64,000 bases of DNA from Progne subis subis (GCA_022316685.1 JAKJHU010001078.1:1-64000), one strand, 5' to 3'; positions 21,848 to 32,420 are shown, counted from the stretch's first letter. The notes: a model not told the origin generated them from the letters alone. Numbers and translations: made by a program.

Positions 21848-22700
21848 ATGGTACAATCACTGACTTTACGATACGCGTCAACGGGCACTCAGACTGACCC
21901 ATTAGATCTGAGGGTCAAAGGGGCTGATATTCCACCTCCTCCGGTGGCGTCAGGTGAGGTTAAATTCGATCTGGTGTCTTTGGAGTTTGTAAACTCCAAC
22001 CTGATTTCTTTTGGTGGTTTCCATCTGGGTAACGCCAGGGAGTGTTTGGCCAAACTACCTGAACCATATGAGATCTTGCCTTTGGGCAGGTTCGGGATGT
22101 ACGTTCTGAGTGCGAAACAAGAGAGTCTGAAGAGTCTAAAACACCTGAGGCTCCACCGGTGATCAGCGGTGTTGCGACACTTATTGGAACACCTACTGTG
22201 TCCATCCCGGACAAAAATCCATCATGTCCACTCTGTATGACCCGGTTTACACGGATGCTGGGGCTGATTGACCATCTTAAACAGGCCCATGGGCACGAAA
22301 GATCTGGTTTAGATGCTCTAAGTGTGGGAAGCAAAATCTTAAGTACCACAGTATCGCCTGTCACTTCCCTCGGTGCAAAGGCGAAGTGTGTGTGGTTCCA
22401 AGAGGTGATTGGGTCTGTGAGGTGTGTTCACGTGGTTTTGCAACCAAGATTGGTCTGGCCCAACACAAGAGGCTGAAACATCCTCTTGTACGTAACGAGG
22501 AGCGGATTGTAGCCTCCCATCCCAAAGGGTCATCTTGAGAGGGGCCCACAAGAGGGTACGGACGGAAGAGGAGGAGGCTCTCCTGAGTCAATTGGTGGTG
22601 AAGTATGCTGGTAGCAGGAACATCAATCAGTTAATTATGGAGCATATACCATCAAAGACGGCCAAGCAGATTAGTGACAAATGACGCCTTCTGGTGAAAG
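21848..22700 (+). pseudogene. R2b N-terminal DNA-binding region
   Basis: Open from 21,848 to 22,162, then shifts frame. The first CCHH finger (CPLCMTRF...HLKQAHG) lies at about 22,228-22,295. A second (CGKQ...H...C) and third (CEVCSRGFATKIGLAQH) lie in another frame at about 22,325-22,480. A Myb-like segment (TEEEEALLSQLV...TAKQISDK) lies at 22,560-22,683 and ends at a TGA probably derived from CGA. This region would bind the 28S target. Several indels make it non-functional as read. Confidence 0.8.
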
Positions 22701-22803
22701 GTCCCTCTAAAAAGGTCCAACTTATACAGAGCGTCGAAAGGGGGAGGGAGGAGCCCCCCAGTCTGCTAAAGGCCCCGTAGAGGGACGCTTAAAGCTCCAT
22801 TAC

Positions 22804-24675
22804 GTGGATTCCATCAAACTGAGGCTATCGGCAGGCAGAGTCACCAGTTGCCAGGAAGCCTTCAAGAAAATATTAGATGGGCATGATCCGCAGGTGGTGG
22901 TAAATGAGGTTTATGAGAAGTTTCGGGATAGTCTGAATAAGCTCGGCCTAAAGCCCAGTGGTCCCAAGTCTCAAAGGTCATGTGGTCGTGATGCATCCAA
23001 GGTTAATACCAAATGGATGCAGAAAAGAGCTAAGAAGCGGGGGCAATATCTTCGTTATCAGCGAATGTTTCAGTTTCATAGAGGACGGTTGGCACGTGTT
23101 ATCTTGGATAACACGGAAACCCTGCAATGCCAGATACCAACTGGCATTGTCCACAATGCGTTTCAGGCAAGATGGGAACCATCTGGTGGTTTTATGGGTC
23201 TTGAAACTTTCCCTGTGTATAGGGATGCAGATAACACCATGTTTCAGGACCTGATTACAGAGAAAGAGATTGGTAAGAACTTGAATGAAATGCGTAAATC
23301 CTCCGCTCCTGGGCCTGATGGGATTACTCTGGGTCACATTATTACACTTGACCCTAAGTTCTCCTGGTTGAGTGAAATCTTCAACCTATGGCTTTTAACC
23401 GGAACTATTCCGGATGCACTTCGGGACTGTAGGACAGCTTTGATACCCAAGTCTACATGTGCCGAGAGACTTGGTGATATCAATAACTGGAGACCTATCA
23501 CCATTGGATCTGTGGTGTTTAGGTTGTTCTCCAGGATCGCTACGGCGAGGCTGTCACGTGCATGTCCCATCAACCCCAGGCAATGGGGTTTTATTTGTGC
23601 ATCCGGATGTTCTGAGAACTTGAAGCTGTTCCAGCTTCTTGTTAAATGTGCAAAACAGGAGCATCGAGATCTGGGGCACGTATTCGTGGACATTGCCAAG
23701 GCCTTTGACACTGTAAGTCATCAGCATATTATTGCGGGTCTAGTCGAGAGAGGGGTTGATGCCCACATTATTCATCTGGTAGGTGAGATGTACAGAAACA
23801 TCAAAACGTACATCATCACCAAAAAAGCGAAAACAGACCCAATTAACATCCGTTCTGGTGTCAAGCAGGGTGACCCCATGTCACCTCTGTTACTCAATTT
23901 GGCACTCGACCCTCTTCTATGTAAACTTGAGACAGAAGGTAAAGGGTTCCATCATGGAGGGTTTCAAGTTACGGCCATGGCTTTTGCGGACGATCTGGTG
24001 CTACTGAGCGACTCTTGGGACGGCATGCAATATAACATCCAGATCTTGGAGACCTTTTGTGAACTTACCGGTCTCCAGACTCAAGGGGAGAAATGCCACG
24101 GTTTTTACATCAAACCGACTAAGGACTCGTATACCATCAATGATTGTCCTGCCTGGCTGATTAAAGGGACTCCCCTTAACATGATCGACCCAGGAAGCTC
24201 AGAAAAATATCTTGGCATCCATATCGACCCCTGGGTGGGCTTTGCCGATTCAGACTTATCCAGGAAACTTGAAGACTGGCTCCATCGGATTAGTGACGCA
24301 CCACTCAAACCTTTCCAGAAGGTCGATATACTCAGGACCTATACCATCCCAAGGCTGATATATCTGGCCGACCATACCGAAGTAACATCTGGGCTCCTCA
24401 AATCCCTTGATCTATTAATAAGGAGAATGGTCAAGGAGTGGCTTCACCTTCCATCAAGTACCTGTGATGCCATCTTGTACTCAAAGTTTAAAGATGGAGG
24501 GCTCGGACTCATCAAATTGGCTGCGCTCTTACCAAGCATTCAAGCGCGAAGATTGCATAAACTGGCTCAATCTTCGGATGGTACTCTGGTTTCATTTTTG
24601 AAGGGTGAACATCTCGAGAGGATACACAAAAAACTGTGGGACGAGCAGGAGGAGTTAAGGAGTCCATCCCGCTGA
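22804..24675 (+). pseudogene. R2b reverse transcriptase domain
   Basis: 623 open codons, the longest intact retroelement domain in the window. RT motifs in order: SSAPGPDGI, FVDIAKAFDTVSH, GVKQGDPMSPLLLN, the catalytic FADDLVLL (codons near 23,980-24,005), and GLQTQGEKCHG. It synthesises element cDNA primed from the nicked 28S strand. The frame is in line with an upstream start only after frameshift and ends prematurely at 24,673 before the endonuclease, so it is the open middle of a broken ORF. The long open stretch suggests modest age. Confidence 0.9.
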
Positions 24676-25538
24676 TTTGGGAGCCCATCCCTGAGATAGA
24701 GTTTGTTACAGGAGAGGAAGCCTTGTCGGAATGGGAGGCTCCCCGTCCTCAGATACACCTTCCTAACTGTGTGATTGGCGGAAGGTGGAATTCAACAAAT
24801 GGAAAACAGCTGGTCGCTCAGGGCCATGGAATTGGGAACTTTGAGAACGATAGCATCAGTAATGGTTGGTTGGTGCATTACCGCAGCATCCCTCACAGGA
24901 AACTTATAACTGTGCTACAATTAGAGCGAATGTTTACCCTACACGTGAATTTCTGGCAAGGGGTAGACATGAGTGCTATGTAAGATCCTGTAGGCACTGT
25001 GGCGCCGATTATGAGACAACCGCCCAGTGCCATCGGGAATTGCCCAATCACGCAAGAAGCCAGAATAAAAAGACATAACTCCATCTGTGAAACTCTTAGC
25101 CGTGAGGCCAAGAGAGAAAAATTGGACAGTGTTCCAGGAACCACACTTGAGAGACGCACAAAATGAACTATATAAACCGATTTAATCTTTGTAAAGGAAG
25201 GGAAAGGCACTTGTAGTGGATGTGACAGTTCGATACGAGCATAGGCAACTCATCTTTAAAAGAGGCCGCTACCGAGAAGGCAGAGAAATACCAGCATCTC
25301 CTTCCTCAAATTCGTGGAACTTACTAACGCTACAACGGTCGAGTTCTTGGGCTTTCCCTTGGGAGCGCGGGGAAAGTGGTTCGAGAAGACCTCTGAGTTG
25401 CTACAGGCCCTGGGTCTCTCTAAAACGAGGCTAGGGAAGATAGCCCAGGCCCTGGCTTCCAGAGCGCTCTTCTCTTCCATTGACATTGTTCATATATTTA
25501 CTAGGAAAGCACGGGAGATTGTACCTTTGAACGAATAA
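24676..25538 (+). pseudogene. R2b linker and endonuclease region
   Basis: Continues the R2 protein in at least three frames: WEPIPEIEF..., then YPTREFLARG with a knuckle start CRHCGADYE (24,940-25,010), then VVDVTVRYE near 25,213-25,240 with the catalytic Asp intact, then FLGFPLGARGKWF to the natural stop at 25,536. Single-base indels, including one missing base near 24,915, break it. It is diverged from the same domain of R2a. Confidence 0.85.
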
Positions 25539-25714
25539 AGGCCCCTTCCCTGAGTGGTATCAGCTGGACAGATGGAATTGGTTTCGGGAGGGAGGGGTTC
25601 ATCCAATCATAACGCGTCGTTGCCCTTTTTGGGCATCAAATTCCAATCTGGACAGGTGGACGGGCCACCTATACTTAACCCGGAACAGAAACATAATTTT
25701 ATGTGTTTATAGAA
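25539..25714 (+). other. R2b 3' UTR
   Basis: Shorter than that of R2a. It shares the CATAACGCGTCGTT and GGTGGACGGGCCACCTATACTTAACCCGG blocks, the latter able to form a stem. It ends exactly at the 28S junction. Confidence 0.75.
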
Positions 25715-25759
<45 letters not shown>

Positions 25760-25836
25760 GGACGAGATTCCCACTGTCCCTACCTACTATCCAGCGAAAC
25801 CACAGCCAAGGGAACGGGCTTAGCGGAATCAGCGGG
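25715..25836 (+). rRNA. 28S rRNA fragment downstream of the R2 site
   Basis: TAGCCAAATGCCTCGTCATC to GGAATCAGCGGG matches conserved 28S except for a few bases (GGATGGACG for GGATGAACG, GGGCTTAGC for GGGCTTGGC). It then breaks off into a minisatellite, so the last part of 28S is missing too. Confidence 0.92.
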
Positions 25837-26757
25837 ATCACAGTGAGAGCAGCGTGGTTCATGCTGGGTGAGACTGGGATCACACTGAGGGTGACTGGAA
25901 TCATAGTGGGATTGACTGGGAGTGACTGTGAGCAACTGGAATCACACTGAAAGCAACTGGGATATACTGGGAGAGACTAGCAGAATGCTGGGGGTGACTG
26001 GGATATACTGGGAGAGACAGGCAGTCATGGGGATCATACTGGAGGCTGCTGGGCTCATACTGGCATTGACAGAGAACAAGTGGGATCTCACTGAGGGCCA
26101 CTGGCCTCGTACTGGGAGTGACTGGGATCATACTGGGATTATACTGTAAGTGACTGGAATCATACTGGGAGTGGCTACAATCATACTGGGATTATAGTGG
26201 GAGTGACTGGACCCTGACTGGGGGTTACTGGGAGCTACCAGGCCCATACTGGGAACCAACTGTGCTCACACTGGGAGAAACTGGGAGCAAGCGAGAATGA
26301 CAGGGTGCATGCTGGTGACAACTGGGATGTCCTGGCAGTGACTGGGATAAAACTGGGGACAACTGAACCACGCTGGAGTAACTGGAAGTGCCTGGCAATG
26401 ACTACGAGAGTGTTCAGGGCAGCTGGGATATACTGGGAGTGCCTGAGACCATGCAGGTGCTGACTGGGACCACACTGGGAGCCACTGGGAATGTGCTGGG
26501 GGGAACAGGGACCGACGCTGGGGGAAAACTGGGGGCAATTGTGAGTGACTGGGGCCCTGCTGGGAGAAACTGGGATTGTACTGGGACTCATACTGGGATT
26601 GTACTGGGAGTGACTGGGGCTACGCTAGGAGCAAGTGGGAGAACTGGGAACACACTGGATGAAAGTGGGAGTAACTGGGACTGTGCTGGGGGCAAATGGC
26701 ACCATAATGGGGAATGACTGGGAGTGACTGGGCTCATACTGCGAGCAGCCACTTCCA
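25837..26757. repeat. degenerate minisatellite block 1
   Basis: About 0.9 kb of loosely repeated units of the form GGGAGTGACTGGGATCATACT, roughly 20-26 bp, with variable spacing. The segment 26,385-26,490 is homologous in reverse complement to 32,190-32,310 of block 2. Non-coding. Confidence 0.9.
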
Positions 26758-27455
26758 GCACCGGGACCCCCAAACCCCTTTCCCGGCCATCCCGCCCCTC
26801 CAGCCCCAGCACCCCCGCCGGGGTCCCGCCAATCGCAGGGGTCCCCCCCTCTCGGGGTCCCCGCTTTGGGCCTCTGGGGCTCTCCTCACAGTCCCGCTCA
26901 GGGAAGCCGCAGCTCTCCCGGGGCTCCCCAAACCCGGTGTCCCCCCGCCTGTCCCGCCGGTCCCGCGCTCCCCACGTGGCCCCGGCAGAGCTCGGAGCGC
27001 CCGGCCCGGGAAGCCCAACCCCCACCGCGGGGGGACCCGCATCCCCCCGCCCCACAACGGGGTTCTGCCGCCACCGCCACCGGGACCCCCAAAAACACCT
27101 CCCGGGGAGCCCCCGATGTCCCCTCGAGGGGCATCTGCGGCTCAGCTTTGAAGTCCTGCAAGCTCCAAACACCCGCCCAAAAACCCCAAACCCCGGGAGC
27201 CCCGGGATATTTGGGGCGAGCTCCCCCTCCCCGGGCACCTGCGGGATGGGGGACGATGGTCCCGGGGCTTCTGCGGCTTCAGGGGGCGTTGGAGCCGCCC
27301 GCTCCCTCCTCTCCTCTTCTTCCTGCTGCTTCCTGCTGCCGCTCAGCCTCTTCCTCCCTCCCTTCCTCCTCCCTCCCCCCGTTCCCTGAACCCCTGGCAG
27401 CCCGCGGGAGCAGCGGGGATGGGAGCCGGGACAGGTTGGAATGCAGAGAGGGGTG
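26758..27455. other. CpG-rich segment upstream of the MHC class I remnant
   Basis: GC- and CpG-rich unique-looking sequence between minisatellite blocks. It holds several long but overlapping open frames on both strands with proline/arginine bias, typical of GC-rich non-coding DNA. It may be the remains of a CpG island promoter for the MHC gene. I see no definite core promoter. Confidence 0.4.
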
Positions 27456-27535
27456 AGGGGGGATGCCAGCAGTGGGAGCGACTGGGCTGTACTGGGATCA
27501 TACTGGGATCATAAACTGGGAGTGCGTGGGAGCAG
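27455..27535. repeat. short minisatellite stretch
   Basis: Three to four units of the ACTGGGATCATACTGGGA type, related to block 1 and lying just before the putative MHC exon 1. Confidence 0.75.
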
Positions 27536-27538
27536 CGC

Positions 27539-27600
27539 CATGGCTCCAGCGCTGGGGCTGGGGCGCTCCTGGGGGTGCGAGGGGGGGAGTGGGTCCCCCC
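27539..27600 (+). pseudogene. possible MHC class I exon 1 (signal peptide) remnant
   Basis: ATGGCTCCAGCGCTGGGGCTGG at 27,539 reads MAPALGLG, the style of start seen in avian MHC class I leaders. The hydrophobic run is then lost (RSWGCEGG), suggesting an indel. Its position upstream of the alpha-1 and alpha-2 exons supports the call, but the motif is short. Confidence 0.4.
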
Positions 27601-28298
27601 GGCACCGGGACCCCTGAACCGCCATTCCCGGCACCGGGACCCCCCTGTTCCCTTTTTCCTGCACAGATACACGCCCCCCCCCCCCCCCCCCCCCCAATCC
27701 CTATTTCCAGACATCAGAACCCCCCCGCTCCCCTATTCTCGGCCATCCAATGGCTCCCAGCCTCCAGTCTTCCCGTGTGCTTCACCCTGCGATGCCCTGG
27801 AATGCCTTGGAACCCCCATTCCTGCCGTTCCCAGCCCCCCAGCCCCACCTTTCTTCAAAACCAGAGACCCCTCCGAACTCCCCCTTCCCAAACATTCCAA
27901 GACTCCCCACCCTGGTCCCCCCTTCTTGGGGAAACCCTGGAATCCCCTTTCTTGGCGTCCAAGGACCCCATGGAACTCCCTTCTACCTCTCCAAGTCCCT
28001 GCCCCCCATTTCCCTGACCCTGAGACATCCCTGCACCCCCATTCCTGAGAGCTGAGATGCTTTTTTACCCCTTTGCCCGGGACTGAGATCCCCCTGCACC
28101 CCCTTATCCGGCACCAACACAACCTATTCCCAGCCACCCCACCTCTCCCAGCCCCCAGACCCACCCTTTTCCCTGATCCTGGGGCCCCTGGGCCCCCACT
28201 TCTGCATTTCCCAGCCCCTCCCTTCCTCACTCTGAAGAGCCCTGGTGATGCCTTAAGTTTTAGCTTTCATATTTTTCAGGTTCTGTGCTGCCTTGGTG
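27600..28298. other. C-rich intron-like sequence with poly-C run
   Basis: Pyrimidine-rich (CCCC/CCTG) sequence with an uninterrupted run of 22 C at 27,674-27,695. The G-rich complement could form G-quadruplexes. No coding evidence. It fits the first intron of the MHC remnant. Confidence 0.6.
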
Positions 28299-28700
28299 TG
28301 GAACTCTGAGCTTCCTATTCAGTAAGTTCTCTTCACAGGGCAGGTAGACAAAACAAATCCTTCTCCAGCTTGAGACCAAGGACAACCCTTACAAGCTTCA
28401 GGCCCAAAAAGGAAACAACAGGGAACTGAAGAGAGCAGACAAGGAGGATGAGACTTCACACCCTGAAGCTGAAATTGGACAATTAACCCTGATATGAAAA
28501 TGGACCAAAAACTTATCAAAGTGTGCAACCTCGTGACTGGTCATCCATTTTGTGACCATTTTGGGTTCATCTTGGGTGTAGCCCTGGCCAGACTCTTGCT
28601 CTGCCCAAGGTGTATCCTTTTAAGGCCATTTAATGAATAACTACTTTATTCTTTTAGCTCTGTCTAGTCTCTGTTTCCAGGTCAGCCTCCTCAAGGCATC
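28299..28700 (+). mobile_element. possible solo LTR
   Basis: A compositional island within the C-rich intron, starting TGTGGAACTC and ending CCTCAAGGCA, with a TTTATTC-type end region and no coding frame. It looks like a short ERV LTR, but target-site duplications were not found, so the call is tentative. Confidence 0.35.
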
Positions 28701-29075
28701 ACTGGCAACCCCTTTTCCTGGGCGCAGGATTCCCTGGACACCCCATCCCCCCTCTCCCAGTCCCTGCACCCCCCTTTCCTTGACTCTGAGCCCCTGAACC
28801 TCCTTCCCAGCTCAGCCAGTTCTTCCAGTCCTCCTTTCCTTGACCTGTAACCCCCCTGGATCCCCAAACTCCCACTTTCAGTCCCCCAGCTCCCCCAAAT
28901 CACTGTGTCCCCGCAGTTCTCCACTCCCTGCAGTCCCTGGAAGTGGCAGTGTTGGAGCCCAGTGTGGGGGTCCCCCAGTCCTTGATTGTGGGGACGTGGA
29001 CGGGACCCCTGTGAGTGCTGGGACAGCGAGCGGGGACAGATGGAGCCACAGACACTGGGGATGTCAGCGGGAGCT

Positions 29076-29463
29076 GAGCCAGGATATTGGGACAGGCAGA
29101 GCTGGGATATTGGGATAGGCAGAGCTGGGACATTGGGACAGCCAGAGCTGGGACATTGGGACAGGCAGAGCTGGGATATTGGGACAGGCAGAGCTGGGAT
29201 ATTGGAATAGGCAGAGCTGGGATATTGGGATAGGCAGAGCTGGGACATTGGGACAGCCAGAGCTGGGATATTGGGACAGGCAGAGCTGGGATACTGGGAC
29301 AGGCAGAGCTGGGACATTGGGACAGCCAGAGCTGGGACATTGGGACAGGCAGAGCTGGGATATTGGGATAGGCAGAGCTGGGATATTGGGACAGGCAGAG
29401 CTGGGATATTGGGATAGCCAGAGCTGGAATATTGGGATAGGCAGACCCAGGATATTGAGATAG
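29076..29463 (+). repeat. 23-bp minisatellite grown out of the MHC alpha-1 exon
   Basis: Seventeen units of GAGCTGGGATATTGGGACAGG(CA), with variants GATATT/GACATT, GACAGG/GATAGG/GACAGC. The first unit is the exon's own GGATATTGGGACAGGCA (Gly-Tyr-Trp-Asp-Arg-Gln). Since 23 is not a multiple of three the frame rotates, yet no stop appears in the sense frames used, leaving open reading through the array. Confidence 0.95.
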
Positions 29464-30117
29464 TGTCCTAGGATGACTTTATGATGCTTGTATCCCAAGT
29501 CCTCTGTTCTGTTTATGCTGTATATTGAGTTCTGTGCTTTTAAGACTGGTTCTAAGAGCAAGGAGAAGCGCGGAATTTGTTTTGAGAGAATTGCCTGACT
29601 CCTCCACATTCTTCTCTGGACAGGGTGTTCAGTGGAGGCTTGGAGAGACTGCAGGAGAGATCTTTTTGCTTTTACTTAGTTTCAGCTAGCTAGGGCAGAG
29701 AAGTTCCCTGGACTGTATTTTTTCTTTTTTTTTTTTCTCCTGGGACTGTTTAAACCTGCTCTGGACTGGAAAAACCCAGGGAGCACTGGGGGCTTGCACC
29801 TGCAGCCCACCAGGGCCTGGACCTTGGCATTTTCCAGCAGGACGGACCGGGACTGATGAGAGACTGAGAGAGAGCTGAGCTCCACCCACGGCAAGAACTT
29901 TCTCAATTTGCCATCTCACTCCAGAACGAGAGGTTTTATTGTTTCATATTATTCATTCTTTGTACTTGTATGCACTTTGTTTGTTAAGTAAAATAGTTTT
30001 TTTCCAGTTTTCTCCAAGGAAGTTCTTTACCAGAGTGGTTGGGGGGAGGGGCCATTTGGGTTTGCTTCCCAGAGGGATCCCATTCAGGGGTTTTCTCCCA
30101 AATTTGCCCTAAACCAG
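29464..30117 (+). mobile_element. solo LTR with GATAG target duplication
   Basis: About 654 bp starting TGTCCTAGGATGAC and ending ...GCCCTAAACCAG, flanked by GATAG at 29,459-29,463 and 30,118-30,122. A 5-bp duplication fits ERVL- or ERVK-type integrases. The interior carries a T-rich tract and an A/T-rich end region, no coding. It inserted into the last unit of the 23-bp array, so it is younger than the array. Confidence 0.75.
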
Positions 30118-30378
30118 GATAGATAGCCACACCCGACTCAAGGAGAGGAACCAGTACGTGGCTGGCAGTGACCTGGAGATGGGGCCGGTACACGCAGAAG
30201 AGGGGGGAGTGGAGGGAGCTAGGGGCTGGGATCTCTGGGAATGGAGGACTCTAAGGGGGCTGGGCTGGGATCTCTAGGGATGGGGGGATCTGTGGGGCTG
30301 GAATGGAATCCAGGGAACTCCCAGAGGCTCTGTGGGACTGGGACACGACTCCTGGGTTCCTTCTCTCCTCATTTCCAG

Positions 30379-30656
30379 GTCTCCACATGGTGCAGGTGGT
30401 TTCCAGCTGTGACCTCCTGTCCAACGGAGAATCCATGGATCCCATGGATCCCTGTGGCTATGACAGGTGGGATTTCATCTCCTTCCAGCTGCGATCCAGG
30501 AGCTTTGCAGTGTCTGATGGTTCAACTGGATCACCCAGAAGTGCTGGGAATCCAAAGGGATCATGGTGGAGCAGATGAAGTATTACCTGGGACACACCTG
30601 TGTGAAAGAGCTCCCAAAATACATCAGATATGGTTGGGATGCTGTGGAGCACAAAG
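30379..30656 (+). pseudogene. MHC class I alpha-2 exon remnant
   Basis: Acceptor TCTCCTCATTTCCAG is followed by HMVQVVSSCDLLS, then YDRWDFISFQL, and after a one-base frameshift near 30,529 WITQKCWESK, EQMKYYLGHTCVKEL and KYIRYG. Both cysteines of the alpha-2 disulfide (CDLLS and HTCVKEL) and the EQ.K.YL helix are kept. There is no good splice donor at the 3' end (AAAGATGGGTGTG). No alpha-3 or transmembrane exon was found downstream. It is a partial class I pseudogene. Confidence 0.88.
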
Positions 30657-31394
30657 ATGGGTGTGGGAGGGGAATTTCTATGGGAATGTGGGATTCAGAA
30701 ATGGGGGGACTTGGGAAGGCCGGAATTCCCATGGGATTTCCATGGCTGGATCTCACTCTTATCCCAGTCAGGTGAGAATTCCATGGATGGCTCTCCCCAC
30801 TACCAACTGCCATGGGAATTCCATGGGGAAATGATTTGAATCGATGACCAATCCAATGACAGCAGTGAAAATGAGAAGCAATCCCTGCTGGGATTGCATG
30901 GGACACAAACACCAATCCTTTCCCCAGGCCGCTCTGTTGTGCCCGTGGCAGCGCCAGGGGAGTGCCCTGTCCCTGCCCTGAGCCCAGCACGAGCCTTTCC
31001 TCGGGTGTTCCTGCCCTGCCCGGGGCAGGAGGGCACTGCCGGAGCGGCTTTGGTGGCCCCGGGCACCCAGATGCCTCCAGCCACTGCAGGTGGCTCCTTG
31101 GGAATGTTCCAGAGCAAAGCTTCAAGCAAACAACACTTTGTGGAGGGGATTCTCCCCCCTTGGCCTGTGCTGGGAGCCCAAGGGCAACAGCCCAGGCACA
31201 ACAGCCCAAAGTGCTGGAGCTCAGTGTCCCTGGGCCAGGCCGTGTTCCCTGGCTGTCCTGTGTCCCTCAACTGTCCCCTGTCCCTCAGCTGTGCCCTGTC
31301 CCTCAGCTCTGTGGGGCCGGGGGTGGCAGCAGGACCCGGGGCAGCCCTGGGGGAGAACAACCCTGAGCCCCAGCTGGGCCAGTCCCCCCAGTTC
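30657..31394. other. unassigned sequence downstream of MHC remnant
   Basis: GC-rich mixture with short overlapping frames on both strands and small local repeats of the 'ctgtcccctgtccctcagctgtg' type near 31,255-31,310. No alpha-3 exon recognised. Confidence 0.5.
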
Positions 31395-32420
31395 CCCCTG
31401 GGTGGCCCAGGTCACTCCCAACATGGGCCCTGTGGCTCCCAGTCACCCCCAGTATGATCCCATTCACTCCCACTATGGCTCCAGTCCTTCCTAGTTTGAT
31501 TCCAGTGTGAACCCAGTCACTCCTAATATGGTGCCATTTGTCTCCAGCATGGTCCCAGTTGCACCCAGTCACCCAGTAAGGTTCCAATCACTCCCAGATA
31601 CTCCCAGTATTATTCCTGTAACTGCCTTTATGGTTCCTCTGCGATCCCAGTCACTCCTGGTCTCTGCCAGGAAATCCCAGTTTATTTCCACTGACTCCCA
31701 TTTGCTCCTAGTAGCTTCCAACATGATTTCCTACTCAGAGCCACTCCCAGTCAACTCCAGCATGATTCCAGTCCCTCCTTTTATATCCCAGTTTCCTTTT
31801 CCTCAACATTGCCCTCAGCCTGCTCCCAGTCACTCCCAGTATGATCCCAGAATGACCCCAGTCACCCTCAGTGTGCTGCCAGTTGCTCCCAGTATGATCC
31901 CAGTTGTCCCCAGCATGGTCCCATTTCCTCCCAGTGTAATCCCAGTTGCACAGATCCAGTCACTCCCAGTATGATGTTATTCTGAAGCCATCATGGTCCC
32001 AGCTGCCCCCAGTATTGTCTCAGTAGCTCCCAGTTCCTCCCAGTCTGGTCCCAGTTGCTCTCAGTGGCCCTAACATAGACCCAGTCGTTTCAAGTATGAT
32101 CCCAGTATGAGTCACCATGATCCTAGTCTCCACCAGCATGGTCCCAGTCAAACCCAGTTGCCTCCAGTACAGACCCAGTCACTTCCAGTCCCTCTCAGTG
32201 TGTTCCCAGTCACCCCAATATAGTCACAGACATTCCCAGTATATCCCAGTTGCCCTCAGCATACTCGTAGTCATTCCCAGACACATCAACTTGTCCCAGT
32301 AAGGTTCCAGTTTCCACCAGTATGATCCCAGTCACTCTCAGTCCAATCCCAGTATATCCCAGTTGGTCCCACATTGATCCCTGTTCCCCAGTTCTGGTCC
32401 TGCTGTGTCCCAGTGTGCTC
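31395..32420. repeat. degenerate minisatellite block 2 (inverted)
   Basis: Units of CAGTCACTCCCAGTATGATCC, the reverse complement of block 1 units. Segment 32,190-32,310 matches 26,385-26,490 in reverse complement beyond the simple unit, so it is an inverted duplicate and not just the same motif. Confidence 0.9.

Larger units (their letters stand above)
21508..25714 (+). mobile_element. R2b: near full-length R2 retrotransposon
   Basis: About 4.2 kb from a ribozyme-bearing 5' UTR to a 3' end ...TTTATAGAA, directly followed by the downstream 28S target half TAGCCAAATGCCTCG. Protein order is zinc fingers, Myb-like domain, reverse transcriptase, CCHC knuckle, endonuclease. Three N-terminal fingers would place it in the A clade of R2. 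The ORF is broken by frameshifts at both ends, while the RT core is open. The left end does not touch 28S but R2a. Confidence 0.93.
28917..30205 (+). pseudogene. MHC class I alpha-1 exon remnant, interrupted
   Basis: MHC class I presents peptides at the cell surface; alpha-1 forms half of the groove. A clean acceptor (GTGTCCCCGCAG) precedes LHSLQ...EVAVLEPSVGVPQ. After a frameshift come DSERGQMEPQT and GYWDRQ, all landmarks of this exon. From the GYWDRQ codons onward the exon is replaced by a 23-bp tandem array (29,076-29,463) and then a solo LTR (29,464-30,117). The exon tail appears to resume at about 30,150-30,200 with a CTGGAGATGGGGCCGGTACAC segment. No protein is possible. Confidence 0.78.

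Noticed and set aside
26588..28230. Several long proline-, glycine- or arginine-rich frames on both strands
   Set aside because: Overlapping frames in C-rich and CpG-rich intron-like DNA, with no domain and no matching splice structure.
29064..29609. 181-codon minus-strand frame rich in CPxIPALP repeats
   Set aside because: Shadow of the 23-bp minisatellite; the sense evidence (MHC alpha-1) is on the plus strand.
30583..31457. Overlapping frames of ~130-208 codons downstream of the MHC alpha-2 remnant, considered as alpha-3
   Set aside because: No immunoglobulin-domain cysteines or WxxxG pattern in an alpha-3 arrangement; GC-rich chance frames.
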